Notes: generated by a model not told the origin, from the sequence alone. Shown: positions 23,888 to 37,785, counted from the stretch's first letter. The stretch is 64,000 bases of DNA from Bugula neritina (GCA_964035545.1 OZ037769.1:17427633-17491632), one strand, 5' to 3'. A program made the numbers and translations.

Positions 23888-26800
23888 CATAATATATACA
23901 CATCTTACACTACAATTAACACATGTATACACATCTTACACTACAGTTAACACTTGTATATACATCTTGCACTACAGTTAACACATGTATATACACATAT
24001 TACATTTCAGAGGCATCCCATTGGTACAGCTGCTGGGAGTGCTCATTATTCTTACCAACAGCCAAAACGTTACTAACTATTCCTATTTGATACCAACAAA
24101 CAATTTAATTTCCATACCAACTTATGAAGGATATATAAACGCGGAGGTTGAAATAAGCAACAGGGGTACCTCTGAGGAACACTGTGATCCTAGCGGGACG
24201 TACTGCTACGCCCCGCAAGATAAGAGCATCAATTCATCAACCTACTGCGGCTCTGCTAACGAAACCTGCCACTACCCCTCGTGTATGTTCCCTAAGGATA
24301 GACCTCTAGCAGAGTATCACATGCCAACAGAGCTACAGGTGTACAGAAATGGGTCCCTAACCCAATTCAATGGAAGCCTAGAGGAATGTGGGCTACTTTG
24401 GGCAGATGGGAGCATAGACTATGTAGATCCGATGAATGATACCGAGACGTGTGACCTTGAAGACCTCATCACGTACATCACGCTGACAGGAAGTGAGTTA
24501 GACCGGTTTACAGTCTCGTTCTCGGCCTGGAGCTCAAGGTATTCTCAGTTATATAACTTATAGTTGAACTCGATCTGCTACTCTGAAGTTTTGTAAAAAG
24601 CTAATACTGTAATCGAATAACATAACACATTGCTTAAATAATGCAATAGAAATGGCAAAGCTGTTGTCTGGATGAGGTTTAGCAATGTGATGTGTCACAA
24701 CAATTTAAAAGGGCAATATCTGAATTCTTTATACATGCCCCCCTTTGGTATCTGAGTTGCCTATCCACCCCTTTGGTTACTGTTAGTATTTGTATTTAGT
24801 TGGTAACTCCATATGTCTATGTATGCTCTGTAGTGTAGAGATGATAACTCCTCATGTCTATGTATGCTCTGTAGTATAGATATGATAACTCCTCATGTCT
24901 ATGTATACTCTGTAGCGTAGAGATGATAACTCCTCATGTCTATCTATACTCTGTAGTGCAGATATGATAACTCCTCATGTCTATGTATACTCTGTAGTGC
25001 AGATATGATAACTCCTCATGTCTATGTATACTCTGTAGTGCAGATATGATAACTCCATATGTCTATGTATACTCTGTAGCGTAGATATGATGCCACTAAC
25101 TCTAATATCAGCTGCTGCGGAAGGACTTTTGTACATTGACCTTAGTCCCAAATTCACATTGAATCTAACACTGCAGGTAATTCTAGTAACTAGATGCAAC
25201 TGCTTACAGCGTGCTTATAGTGTGCTTATAGTGTGCTTACAGCGTGCTTATAGTGTGCTTACAGCGTGCTTATAGTGTGCTTACAGTGTGCTTATAGTGT
25301 GCTTACAGTGTGCTTATAGTGTGCTTACAGCGTGCTTATAGTGTGCTTACAACTAGCAGGTGCTCAACCATTATAAACCTACAAGTTGCGGTAAGCTATG
25401 AATCCTCATGCCCAGTTTACAACAGATATCAACTATATTACATAACTTCCTAACATTAAAGTTTGATAGAAAATATTAGTCAACCAATCATTTCTACACT
25501 TTTAGGTACTTTTTGAGTAAATACAGTATTGAAACTATATCTTAAAATATATATTGTATCCTCTTTTACATACTAATACTGACTTTACACTTGAATGTAA
25601 TTCTTTCAAGAACATACGATGCATAATAACATAAAGTGGGCAACTCCAACATCTCTTTATAGATTGTGGGTCACACTGTCTATTTATATCTCAATGGAAA
25701 TTACCAACAAAAGTTTCAGCCAGAATTTTTCACTGGAAACAGCACGATACACTCTGTTGGCGTAGGATCGCGTGCCTTCAGGGGTTCCATACAGGACATA
25801 CAGGTGTTGAACACAACAGCTTCGACCAGGTAAAACTCACCTCAACTTTTACAGTATGTTAGAAACAGTTATGTGTCATGCTCAACAAAGAAGAATTTTC
25901 TTGTGGTTTCAATTTCATTTCTTACTACTAAAGTCTTATTTTTCAACTTAAACAACTTCTTGTAACTTGCGTCTGTTCAAAACATGCAGAACACCAAAAC
26001 GCAGTTAGGTCAATTCCGCTACAAGAACTGAATTAGAGTTTCATTCTGCAATTTTAGTCTCCGACTTCTATTTCCTGGTCACATTAAACACTCGGGCAAT
26101 GTGATGCTAGGAGTGTGGGACTTGTGTAAATCACTTCCTGTATGTTTTGATGGCCTGATTTGGCATCAGATTTTAAAATTAACATAAAATATTTCTACAA
26201 ATTTATATCAATAAGCAATTGTTCTCTTATAGTGAGATCTACGCGATGCAGAAAGGGTTGACACCAGTTCAGCACGTCGTCAGACCCGAGTGTGAATGTC
26301 CGAGGTATTACTTTGACTCATTCAATCTGCTAAACAAAGGGGCTGCGGGTGGCCCAGTTCTCAGTAGCACATGTGGAGATGACTCCCATAGCTCTACCGC
26401 AGGCAGGTTCGTCGAGTCAGATTCTAGTAACGGAAAGTACTCGGTGTTCACAGCAGACGGCTGGATGTCTCCCCTGGTGAACGAGTCAGAAATTACCATA
26501 AGACTACAGCAGTCTGTAACGGTGTGTTTATAGTCTGTTTATAGTCTGTAATGATATGCCTACAGTCTATAACGGTGTATAGTCTGTTTATAGTTTGTTA
26601 CAGTTTGTAGTATGTTTGCAGTCTGTGAATTAGTGTGTGATTTGGTTTGTCTATTACTGAATTATTCTTGGAAGTTGGACATCTGAATTATGCACTAAAT
26701 GAATACATATTTATATAGTTTGGTATAATCACTTTTCTATATTACAAGCTATATAATTTCTGAAAAAAGTATTATTGTTGCAAGGAAAATATGCTGATTC

Positions 26801-29800
26801 TGGTGTATAACGTAAATACGAATTAAAGTTCATTTTATTTATGTTTACAAAAAGGTGTTTTTAGTATCTGGAGTCCTCGATGGCCCACAGCCTGTGAATC
26901 TAGAGGTAGAGGTGTATGAGAGTGAGACGAGGCGGGTGGCTATGTATGTTAGTGATGACTGCATGCAAGACTATGGTATAGAAACTTACGATGTACAAGA
27001 ACTACTTGATGTCACAAACAACCAGCAGCAAGGTGGCAGTCAACCTCTCTGTTTGGCTAAGGATGACATTTTTTCTAAGATGAGCAAGTATGAGCTAAAT
27101 CATCTATGTTGTAATATTTTCATAAAAAATGTATCACCACTGCATGAGTGAAAAATTGTCTTATAGCTGTTTTGATTGTTTTCCAATTCATTACTTAAAT
27201 TGATGTTTCAGACGTTTATAACTTTGTCTTTCAATTAATTCTTCAAAGTCCGAATTATAAGTAGTTTTTAAAGTTTGATTCCATAAAAAATGACACCTGC
27301 TTAAATTTGCAGGCATTGGATGGTTCCGATTGTAATGAAATACAGATACTCGCATGACGACGTCGCTGGGGGGCTAAATGGAAACAGACTCATCATAAGA
27401 CTGAAAGGGCATTGCGGGACAACTTCTGGAAGTCACCAGAATTGGTACAAACTAAGTCAACTGAGAGTATTTGGGAGGTAAGTGATCTTGTGAATTGACT
27501 TTAAATGCAAGCTAGTAATTTTGCTTACAGCATACTCCTGTTGTCATGGCAACATAACTGTGGTGAGATAGATGTGGAGTTATGTTCTCTCTGTAGGCCA
27601 GACTGCAGGGGGCAGAACTACACCATCATACCGGAGCCGTTTGCCATCGCAGAATACTATGACCTCTCCTCTAACATGAGGATATACACATGCCGCTGTA
27701 CACCTGGGGTTAGTGGAGATCACTGTGAGGGCTGTGAAGAGGTCGATGGTTTGTATAGGTACCACACAGGAAGTGGCTGTAGAGACTGCGGTTGCTCAGA
27801 CCTGGTGTCCAGTAAGCAGTGTAACAAAACAACTGGACAATGTCCATGTACAGATGGAGGAAGCAACACTCGAGCTGGGAGACAGTGTGTGAGTATTCAG
27901 AGTGGTGATGTCATTCTTTGGATCTTGAGAAAGTTATTAAATTGCTAATTCTTTTTGTAAACTAAATGAAAGTTACAAAACAAATAAATGATTGCAAATG
28001 AATACAGAATGTAGTAAATGTGTGTGAATACTGCACGTAGCACTGGTATATAGAGAAGGTAAAGCCTCTGTATGGGCCTGTAGCTGGAGGCACATCTGTT
28101 ACGCTACACGGAGGGTACTTTGATAAAGGACAGCCGACGGTTGAACTGGCAGGAATTCAACAAAACTTAACTGTACAGTAAGAGTCTCAAACCTATTCTA
28201 TAGTAAGCTTGTGAAATCAGAATAGTAATACAGTGTGTGAAATATATTCTAAAGATTTTGGGATACAGCATTGATAGCCGAGTACTATAATGAACCAAAT
28301 GTTATGTTTCATTTTACTCATCTAGTCTAATAGGGAATCTCAAGTGGCAAGGACATTTTATCAGATACATATTCATAATGACCTTAAGAAGTATCTCTTG
28401 AATATATCAAATACTGTTGAATGCATGCAGTGGTTTGCAGTACGATGTCTGAGATTGCCTTTACCACAATGCCATATGAGAATGAGAACGGCACAGAGAC
28501 AGAACTAGTTGTTTCTCTGACCAACACTTCTATCGACATCGGACCACCCGCCAAGCACTTCCCCTTCGAGTTCAGACCAAACAACATAATTCATGACATA
28601 TTTCCTCGCAAGTCTATTTTGAGGTGAGTGTGAACCATGAGGCCTCGCAAGGTGTATTCTGCTTTTCTCAAGTCGTAATGCAATAGCCAACATATTATAC
28701 AATGCTGTTGTTAACTGAGCTGAATTTTCTAGCGGAGGATCTACTCTAACTATTGCGGGGGAGAACATGGACTCCGTAGCCTTCCCTAAAATCCTCATAT
28801 ACATCAGACAGGAGAAGGCAACTCTCGGTGTTGTGGAGAGGGTTTGTTTTTTCTAATGCTCAAACCCATTTATTAGAAGACTTATTTTTCATTCTAATTT
28901 ATAAAAAAACTTCATTGCTAGTTATAACTGGGTTAAAACAATTCGCATACTTACATCAACAGAGGATAAGAAGAGAGAGTTATAAAATTTGTTTAATTTC
29001 TGTAAAACAGACAATGATAGTTTCCAATTCGACTTAATAATTGCCAAGTTTAAATCTTAACATAACATCTTGCTGTGTGATTTCAGAACTGTGAGCTCAT
29101 AAATGAGACAGTAATAGAGTGCGTAACTCCATCAACAAGCGAAGAAGCGCTGCCACATCTGGTCGGGATTGCACGCTTTGGTAAGTGACCACTGTTCTCA
29201 AATAATTTGATGGAGGGTTTGAAGAATTGCAAAACTGAGTCGTTGAAGAAGAGATTTCAGCGGCAATGGTAGCCATTTATCAGCTATGCATCACGAAAGC
29301 AGTGCTTACAATTGCCGGATACTATCCACAATATTGGCCAAAACTTGCTAAATATTTCATAATTATTATGACTATCAAATTAGAGAACTGTATACGCAAC
29401 ATTTATTGTGTTTTCTGTTGACATATCAAACAGTCTAGAACTGGCTGATCTCATCTGTCAATTTCTAAAAGATTTTGTGCCAACAACCAAGCCTTCTTCT
29501 ACATCCAGCACAGTTGCACCTTTTCTTGTTACCACCACACCCAGCACTACAACCACAGCACCCACCACTACTACCACTACACCCACCACTACTACCACTA
29601 CACCCAGCACTACTACCACTACACCCAGCACTACTACCACAGCACCCACCACTACAACCACAGCACCGAGCACTACTACCACTACACCCATCACTACAAC
29701 CACCACACGCACCACTACAACCACAGCACCCACCACTACAATCACCACACCCAGCACTACTACCATTACACCCACCACCACACCTACCACTACAACCACC

Positions 29801-32800
29801 ACACCTACCACTACAACCACCACACCTACCACTATAACCACTACACCCACTACCACACCTACCACTACAACCACCACACCTACCACTACAACCACCACAC
29901 CCACCACTACAACCACCACACCCACCACTAAAACCACCACATCCATCACTACAACCACCACACCTACCACTACAACCACCACACCTACCACTACAACCAC
30001 CACACCCACTACTATACCTTCCTCTGTAACCACCACACCCACTACTATACCTTCCTCTGTAACCACCACACCCACTACTATACCTTCCTCTGTAACCAGC
30101 ACACTCACTACTACACCTTCCTCTGTAACCAGCACACCCACTACTATACCTTCCTCTGTAACCAGCACACCCACTACTATACCTTCCTCTGTAACCACCA
30201 CACCCACTACTACACCTTCCTCTGTAACCACCACACCCACTACTACACCTTCCTCTGTAACCACCACACCCACTACTATACCTTCCTCTGTAACCACCAC
30301 ACCCACTACTACACCTTCCTCTGTAACCACCACACCCACTACTATACCTTCCTCTGTAACCACCACACCCACTACTATACCTTCCTCTGTAACCAGCACA
30401 CCCACTACTACACCTTCTCCTGTAACCACCACACCCACTACTATACCTTCCTCTGTAACCAGCACACCCACTACTATACCTTCCTCTGTAACCAGCACAC
30501 CCACTACTACACCTTCCTCTGTAACCACCACACCCACTACTACACCTTCCTCTGTAACCACCACACCCACTACTATACCTTCCTCTGTAACCAGCACACC
30601 CACTACTATACCTTCCTCTGTAACCACCACACCCACTACTATACCTTCCTCTATAACCACCACACTCACTACTACACCTTCCTCTGTAACCACCACACCC
30701 ACTACTATACCTTCCTCTGTAACCAGCACACCCACTACTACACCTTCCTCTGTAACCAGCACACCCACTACTATACCTTCCTCTGTAACCAGCACACCCA
30801 CTACTATACCTTCCTCTGTAACCAGCACACCCACTACTATACCTTCCTCTGTAACCAGCACACCCACTACTATACCTTCCTCTGTAACCAGCACACCCAC
30901 TACTATACCTTCCTCTGTAACCAGCACACCCACTACTATACCTTCCTCTGTAACCAGCACACTCACTACTATACCTTCCTCTGTAACCAGCACACCCACT
31001 ACTATACCTTCCTCTGTAACCAGCACACTCACTACTATACCTTCCTCTGTAACCAGCACACCCACTACTACACCTTCCTCTGTAACCAGCACAAGTTTTC
31101 CGAAGCAGAGTGAGCCTCCAATTTCTCAAAGTCTGTTTGTAAGTGGATCACCGGGTAAGCAATTCTTTGGTTTCTCTGATGTCTCCAAAAACTATGAAGC
31201 TGTTCTACCCAAATGCATTTTAGTCTCAGAACAAGCTCAGACATTCTATTGGGGAAATCTTAAATATTTTGTTGATGGATTGAGCGTTGCCCTGGTGAGT
31301 TTTCCACAATGTTAGCAGCAGCACTACACCACGCAGCCTTGACCCACACAACTAACCACTTAGCAGCTACTAACATATCTACGTATATTTTCGGTATTTC
31401 CAATACCAACTCAACACTAGTTGAAAATTTTTATAAAGTACACATTCCAAATGCTATGCTTATTTAGGGGCACTGAATGGCATCAATGGAATAAAGTTTA
31501 CTCTGGGTCTGAAGTTGGATGGCATTTTAGTTTACCAGGATATGGCTAATAGTCATGATTCATTTATAAGAAGTTTATCCGAAATACTGATTTACACAGA
31601 CCCTAAAATATCAAAGTTCAAAGATGAAGTCTTGGTGGGTCATTTTGTTACTTGCAAATGAGTTGCACCAACTAGGTGCAGCTTCTTATAAAATATAAAG
31701 CATGAGGACCTAATGCAGTAGCCCATGTGTGTCTATTTACAAGTCTTATCACAGAATCAGCTGATAGTATGCTGCTGAGTACATAGTGCTTCAGTTTACT
31801 TCACCACTTTCCTACACACACACCTGCTGTGAAATGTCACAGGTCTACAAGTACCCAGAGAGTATAGAGTTTGAGGGAGAGCTCCTCACCACATCTGGCT
31901 TGAAGGAAGCTGACTACAAAGTCATATTAGGAAAAGACACAGAGTGCGAGACAACTTTGCTCACCACCAACAGTCTCACCTGCAAACCGCCTCCTCAGCA
32001 GCCTGAGCCAGATCCAGGGGTCACTAAAATACATAATCAGAAAACGGTGCCTCATGTAGAGGTAACTCCTATTGTCTCGTGTCTCAGGGTAGTTTTGATG
32101 GAATTTTGGCAAGCATTGTTACTGTGAGGGTACAGGTGTACATGTACCCTGTGCTTTGATTTCATGCAAAGTGTTACCTGTGTGCTGACTTTACATTACC
32201 TCAATCTGCAGTGTAACAATGCAAAGTTTTTTCAAACCAACTGAATCATGTATAAGATCTATTTCTCGACCAAGATGTGTGACATCTACCACAATTAACA
32301 TGATTACCCAGGTGAGAATTGGCAGAGGTAGCCTCTCGTACAAAGTTGGCTATATACACTACTGGACAAACCTCTGGGAGGAGAGCATTTCCCTCCGCAT
32401 ATGTGTCATGGCGGGTGTCCCGCTGGTCATCCTGGCAGCTGTTGCGACAGCCTTTGTCTGCTACAGGAGGAGGAGACATTTGAAAGCAAGAAATGCAAAG
32501 TGGAGTTACGGTGACTACTCAGTCGCAGGTAAGAGTATCGGGTATGTTGAGAGTACTGAATCAGGTTAGAAGGAATGTCAACTCAGTGAATAGTGATACG
32601 ATTACTCAGTAAATAATTGATTCCCGTAAACTTAAACCCTGAAAGAGTCTTTTTTGTAGTGTCTATAGAAGTTGAAGGTTATGTGTCTTATAGTTTTATC
32701 TAAAAACTTTAATTTTTTTGGCTATATTCTGCTATGTTGTTGTTATATGTCTGCAAATGGTGATATATTGTCATTATAATATCTATTTGCCCAAAGTTCA

Positions 32801-35234
32801 ACTCAAGACAGTACCAGACAACCAGTTGCGACCTGACCTCGCAATCAAAGTCACACAGCATAGAATTTCTAAGGAAGACATCAGTGTAGGAGATCAGTGT
32901 TTAGGAAAAGGCTACTTTGGAATTGTTTATAAAGGACAATTGAAAACACAGAATGGAAGTTTAAAAACTGTGGCAATCAAAGGATTCAAAGGTAAATCCT
33001 ATAAAAGTCCAGAAAGAAGAATAATTTTTATGTTTTTTTAATATTAATGAGAATTCTGAAAAGAATTTGAAATGTTATGCAAAAAGCTGTTTAAATGCGC
33101 GGTGGCCATTTGAATACCAGAGTTATATAACCATCTCCAACGTTCAGCTGACCTACTGAGAGGTTGAGATAACTTTTCCTTGTATGATTAAAGCAAGTGT
33201 TGTTATGACACGTCTATAGCCAATGATATGATCACCTCTTCCACAGATACTGTAGAGGTGACGTCTGAAGATATCGAGAAGTTTCTTGAAGAAGGGATGT
33301 TTATGATCAACTTTAGACACCCTAACGTGCTCTCTCTGATTGGTGTAGTGTTTGAGAGAAAGGACCGCCCACTTGTCATATTACCTTTCATGGAAAATGG
33401 AAACCTGCACTCCCTGATAAGCAGGGAAAGAATGGTAAAGAATTGTCTTTCCTCAGTCTTATACAACTTGACTCATTGATATAAAACTAGAAAGTATGCA
33501 GTTTAGCAAATTTCTACTTAGTATAGTATAAATGCATGCATCAGAAACCGTTTATTCAGAAGTAAATATGGCTTGAATAATGTTATTGGGAAAAAAATTA
33601 CGTGTTTGGATGTTTTAGACATTGAAATCTAAGCTCTCATTGGCTGACTTGATACACTGTGCTCATCAAATAGCCAACGGGATGGCATATCTAGAAAAGA
33701 AGAATTGTATTCACAGAGACCTTGCAGCTAGGAACTGCCTGTTAGTATATTCAACCTTGACCTGTGTTGCTATAGTTACATAGTTATACAAAGAATAGCA
33801 GGAGTAATAAGTGGACCTGGTTTTGTAGAGTAGACGGAGCACACGTAGTGAAGATATCAGACTTTGGAATGTCTGTGTACATCGAAGACGGAAACTCGTA
33901 CAAGATGTCAGACATGAGTCACCCTCTGCCTGTGAGGTGGACAGCAATAGAGGCAATGACTGAGGGAATATTCAGTTTCAAGTCAGATGTGGTAAGATAG
34001 TGTTATACCTACCAGATGTTTGCCTATTCACTACATCACACTTACTGTTACCATGGTTACAGTGTATAGCTCTTCACTACATCACACTTACTGTTACCAT
34101 GGTTACAGTGTATAGCTCTTCACTACATCACACTTACTGTTACCATGGTAACATTTGCTACATTTCAGTGGTCATACGGAGTAACACTGTGGGAGTTATT
34201 TACCCTTGGCCTCATCCCTTACAGCGGAATGAGAGACAAAGCTATTACATCACTTCTCTTATCTGGCAGACGATTGGACAAACCCACTTCCTGTCCGCAA
34301 ATAATGTGAGTCCCAAACTAAAAACTCTCGCTGTGCTCTGAACATGTTACTATATGCTATCTTAACTCTCATAGTTGCTCTGCCACTAATTTGCAAGTTA
34401 ATTAGGAGTTACTGTCTCCTGTAAGAGCAATCTCTGTGTGACATTCTCACTTCTCCAAATGTTATGACCAGAGAAGGCTCCATGCAGAATTTACTTCTTA
34501 TAACAATCAATACCGAACTACTCTAACGAGAGAAATAGTATGGCTTCACTATAAATTATTTTATAGAAATCATATTTTTTACCAAATAATAATACAGTAT
34601 ATTATAATGTAAAATAAGGTATCTGTTATACAATAGCTTATTTCTGCGTGCCAACAGAGTTGCTTAAATTAGAGCTCACTGTTGACCTTCACCTTTACTC
34701 TGTACTCTGATACTTGTTAGATTCCTATAGTAACTCTTTAGTCGACTACACTGAGGGAAAGATAACTCTCTGCTAACACATGAGCCCATGCTCTATAGAC
34801 TCCAGACTACTAACTCCTGTATTCAGAGTTGTCCTCTACTGAACCTTTGCAGATTTGGGCTAATGCTTAGCTGCTGGAAGGAGAACCCAGCCGACAGACC
34901 GACATTCACTGGTATTTCCGCCTTCTTTGACAGACACCAGAGGGAGGAGCTTGTTTCTGCCGTCAAATCAGAGAGAGTTCACTTCTACTCAAGACAGGCT
35001 ACTCGCAGCATTCCCGAAGACTATGTAAGGTCATCTGGTTACGTCACTGATGTGTATCTAGATGATGAGAAAAAAGAAATAGTTGACACGGAAAATGGGT
35101 ACTTCATACCCCTAGCGAGAGACGCTATAGCGAGTGATGACGTGTGTGGCGCTGTAGTAGCAGCTCCTGAGACTAGGCATTGTACATTATCTAGTTATTG
35201 CTACTTCGAAAGAAACGAGTTGCTATTTTTGTAG
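23735..35234 (+). CDS. MET/plexin-like receptor tyrosine kinase with LamG, LN, laminin-EGF and IPT modules (22 exons)
   Basis: Exons: 23735-23748, 24011-24538, 25080-25176, 25663-25829, 26233-26521, 26855-27087, 27313-27477, 27597-27888, 28041-28177, 28441-28623, 28733-28841, 29087-29180, 29472-31154, 31468-31634, 31843-32061, 32312-32528, 32797-32991, 33247-33434, 33619-33740, 33829-33991, 34169-34305, 34853-35234. All join in phase (1,926 residues). Order: signal peptide; Cys-rich start; LamG-like sheet (about 165-268); LN domain (about 275-497); laminin EGF (about 500-595); two IPT/TIG domains (to 769); Thr/Pro/Ser stalk (770-1325); plexin/MET-type membrane-proximal IPT; TM helix (1489-1511); RRRR; kinase with [32 protein letters not shown] and [11 protein letters not shown] resemble MET. 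It should phosphorylate tyrosines after ligand binding at the cell surface; the ligand is unknown. The borders of exons 9 and 10 are least certain. Confidence 0.87.
23800..23890. repeat. (CA)n / (GCAC)n microsatellite
   Basis: Simple repeat in the first intron of the receptor kinase gene. Confidence 0.95.
24820..25090. repeat. 41-bp minisatellite containing a splice acceptor
   Basis: Six to seven units of about 41 bp (core ATGTCTATGTATACTCTGTA, then GTGCAGATATGATAACTCC). The last unit carries the acceptor CTCTGTAG of the kinase exon starting at 25080 and the first bases of that exon; earlier units are near copies of that junction. Confidence 0.9.
25203..25355. repeat. 11-bp minisatellite
   Basis: About 13 copies of TGCTTATAGTG / TGCTTACAGCG, about 27 bp after the donor at 25177. 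Each ACAG or ATAG is acceptor-like. Confidence 0.9.
26515..26625. repeat. Short repeat copied from an exon-intron border
   Basis: Units of AGTCTGTTTATAGTCTGTAA. The exon end CAGTCTGTAACG with its donor GTGT is copied once more about 50 bp downstream as CAGTCTATAACGGTGT. Confidence 0.7.
29500..31095 (+). repeat. Coding array: mucin-like stalk of the receptor kinase
   Basis: The first 500 bp encode mixed TTTTT(A/T)PTT repeats. The rest (about 30,003 on) is some 33 copies of a 33-bp unit encoding [12 protein letters not shown]. Such Thr/Ser/Pro sequence is expected to be heavily O-glycosylated and stretched, holding the N-terminal domains away from the membrane. All units keep frame within one 1,683-bp exon. 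Confidence 0.95.
34015..34165. repeat. 46-bp repeat in a kinase intron
   Basis: Three copies of a unit with TTCACTACATCACACTTACT and GTTACCATGGTTACAGTG, in the intron between 33991 and 34169. Confidence 0.9.
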
Positions 35235-37110
35235 AACTGAGTAAGCGCTTAAAACCTGTTTTTGAACTTCATAGCTCCAACTTATGTTCAATTTATTACT
35301 TAGAATATCCATTTCTGTAAGCACAATTATAATCATTTTCCAGTAAATGGCTTGTTTATAAAATATTAGTCATAATTAAGATCGATTCTCAACAACTGTT
35401 CGCTGCTTCTAGAGAATTTTAAGTCAAAACTATTTTTACCAAATCTTGCCATAATCGTAATATAATCAGATAAATATAATTAACTGAAACAGCAGAACCT
35501 GTTTTGTTATGAGATAAATAAGCATGTATTTGTCTTTATATTACACCGTCACGGTCGAAGCTTCATATTACAAGCAATTTCCACGTTGCACATGTTTAGT
35601 AGGGAGATGACGCTCCCCTCCCCCAAGATCTAGGGCAGAACTGACACTCTAAGGCTATTAGTTGAGTTGGAATATCACACATAGTGGCTAAGCGTGAAGA
35701 ATATTGTCTCAAAAATCAGCAAAGTATTAGTTTTCTTAGATTTTAGTTCCACTTGAATAGATTCATCAACACTGCGGGCATACAACCACCTGCCCACAAC
35801 TTGAGACCAGCATGCTGGTGGATTTGGGTTGATATTTAGGAGTCATTTCTATTTGTGTTCAAGGTACATAAGATACACACACTGAGCTCTAACTTAAAGG
35901 TAGTACACAGCATATTATATTGGGAGAGAGAGCAATGTATAGTCAGGAAAGACAACTCCCTGTATATTTACATATACTCTGTTACTATAAACAGCTGATA
36001 GCTGAGGAAGTCAATTCAATCAAATACAAAACATGTTTTTCTGACACTCCATCCAATTATTTGAGTAATTTTATCAACTTGATACTCTTTTATTATATAA
36101 TTATGGAGAAAATGCACTCAGTGACCCCATAACTGCAACTTAACACTTTAATTTGGAATATTCTAGAAATGTTAATAACAAGTTGAGACACGTGGTCTAG
36201 GGACTGATTAGTAACCATATGCAACTTGTTTCCTCATAAAGAAAGTATTTCAACTTCTGCAGTAAGACTTTGGGCACAGAAGTTTTATTTCCTGTTATAA
36301 CTCACGTCTGTATGACAGTAGGAAGAGTTGAAATGTTTGTTTGTTGGTTAGCATTTACTAGATAGCTAATTATCTTATCAGGGTTTCATTCTACTTAGAC
36401 GCTTCCCAGTTAGACACTATTTTTATTTTGGTACCATAATAATGTATATAACGGTTGTATTGATTGCTAAATAGCTAATATGCTAACAGCTATAATAGCT
36501 AATATAAATTATCTGAAATAATAGCCCACTTTTCACATATTTGTGTGGGGCAAAATACATTATTACATTAATAACAGACATTACTTTTTATGAGCACTCA
36601 TCACCAAAATATTTTTTCACACAACAAGAAGTACAGAATATGCAAAATTAATAATTTAATGCATATCAAAGAAAGTTATTTATGTGCTAAATAGCAAACA
36701 ATTGATTCAAGGGTTTATTTAAATACACATATATTTCAATAAAATTCAAATAAAATGCGCATAAAATATATATTGTACCAAAATAAATAAATAGAGACAA
36801 ACTGGGAAGCGTCTAAGTGAAACGACACAGTAATCAGAGCTGACATATTCCCATCACAAACAGCCACTCGAGGCACCCTGTAAGGAATGAGTAGTTTAGA
36901 AGTTCTATACTCGTATAGATAAACACCTCATCTACTACACAGGAAGGTATGATGATGTGCAAGTGATAAATCACCGAGTAGTTGCAGCCCAATTAGTAAC
37001 ATGAAACTTTCCGCAGTAATTAATTTGAAAAATGTACTACAAAATAGTTATGTAACGATAAAATCATTAGATGCATGAGTGTGACTTTGCCTGTACCTAT
37101 AAGATATACA
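35235..37110. other. No gene recognised downstream of the receptor kinase
   Basis: AT-rich DNA with the likely kinase 3' UTR at its start. Short ORFs show no family motif or splice context. No RNA gene seen. Confidence 0.5.
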
Positions 37111-37111
37111 T

Positions 37112-37785
37112 AGGTAAGTACATAGGGCAGGTGCAGTAAGTACACAGTACAGGTGCAGTAAGTACATAGTACAGGTGCAGTAAGTACATAGTACAGGTGC
37201 AGTAAGTACATAGTACAGGTGCAGTAAGTACATAGAGCAGGTGCAGTAAGTACATAGTACATGTGCAGTAAGTACATAGTACAGGTGCAGTAAGTACATA
37301 GCACAGGTGCAGTAAGTACATAGTACAGGTACAGTAAGTACATAGTACAGGTGCAGTAAGTACATAGTACAGGTGCAGTAAGTACATAGAGCAGGTACAG
37401 TAAGTACATAGAGCAGGTGCAGTAAGTACATAGTACAGGTGCAGTAAGTACATAGTACAGGTGCAGTAAGTACATAGTACAGGTGCAGTAAGTACATAGT
37501 ACAGGTACAGTAAGTACACAGAGCAGGTGCAGTAAGTACATAGTACAGGTGCAGTAAGTACATAGTACAGGTGCAGTAAGTACATAGTACAGGTGCAGTA
37601 AGTACATAGTACAGGTGCAGTAAGTACATAGTACAGGTACAGTAAGTACACAGAGCAGGTGCAGTAAGTACATAGTACAGGTGCAGTAAGTACATAGTAC
37701 AGGTGCAGTAAGTGCATAGTACAGGTGCAGTAAGTACATAGTACAGGTGCAGTAAGTACATAGTACAGGTGCAGTAAGTACATCA
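37112..37785. repeat. 22-bp minisatellite
   Basis: About 30 copies of a 22-bp unit (AGGTGCAGTAAGTACATAGT plus AC). Open frames of more than 200 codons on the minus strand arise only because the array lacks stops. Confidence 0.95.

Noticed and set aside
24011-24500. Alternative donor GTGAGT at 24494 for the second kinase exon
   Set aside because: It would remove FTVSFSAW, a LamG-type strand, and break phase with the acceptor at 25080. The donor at 24539 keeps both.
29458-31129. Long minus-strand ORFs ([11 protein letters not shown] and [11 protein letters not shown] repeats) opposite the receptor kinase stalk
   Set aside because: They are mirror frames of the 33-bp coding array. The plus-strand frame joins in phase with exons on both sides.
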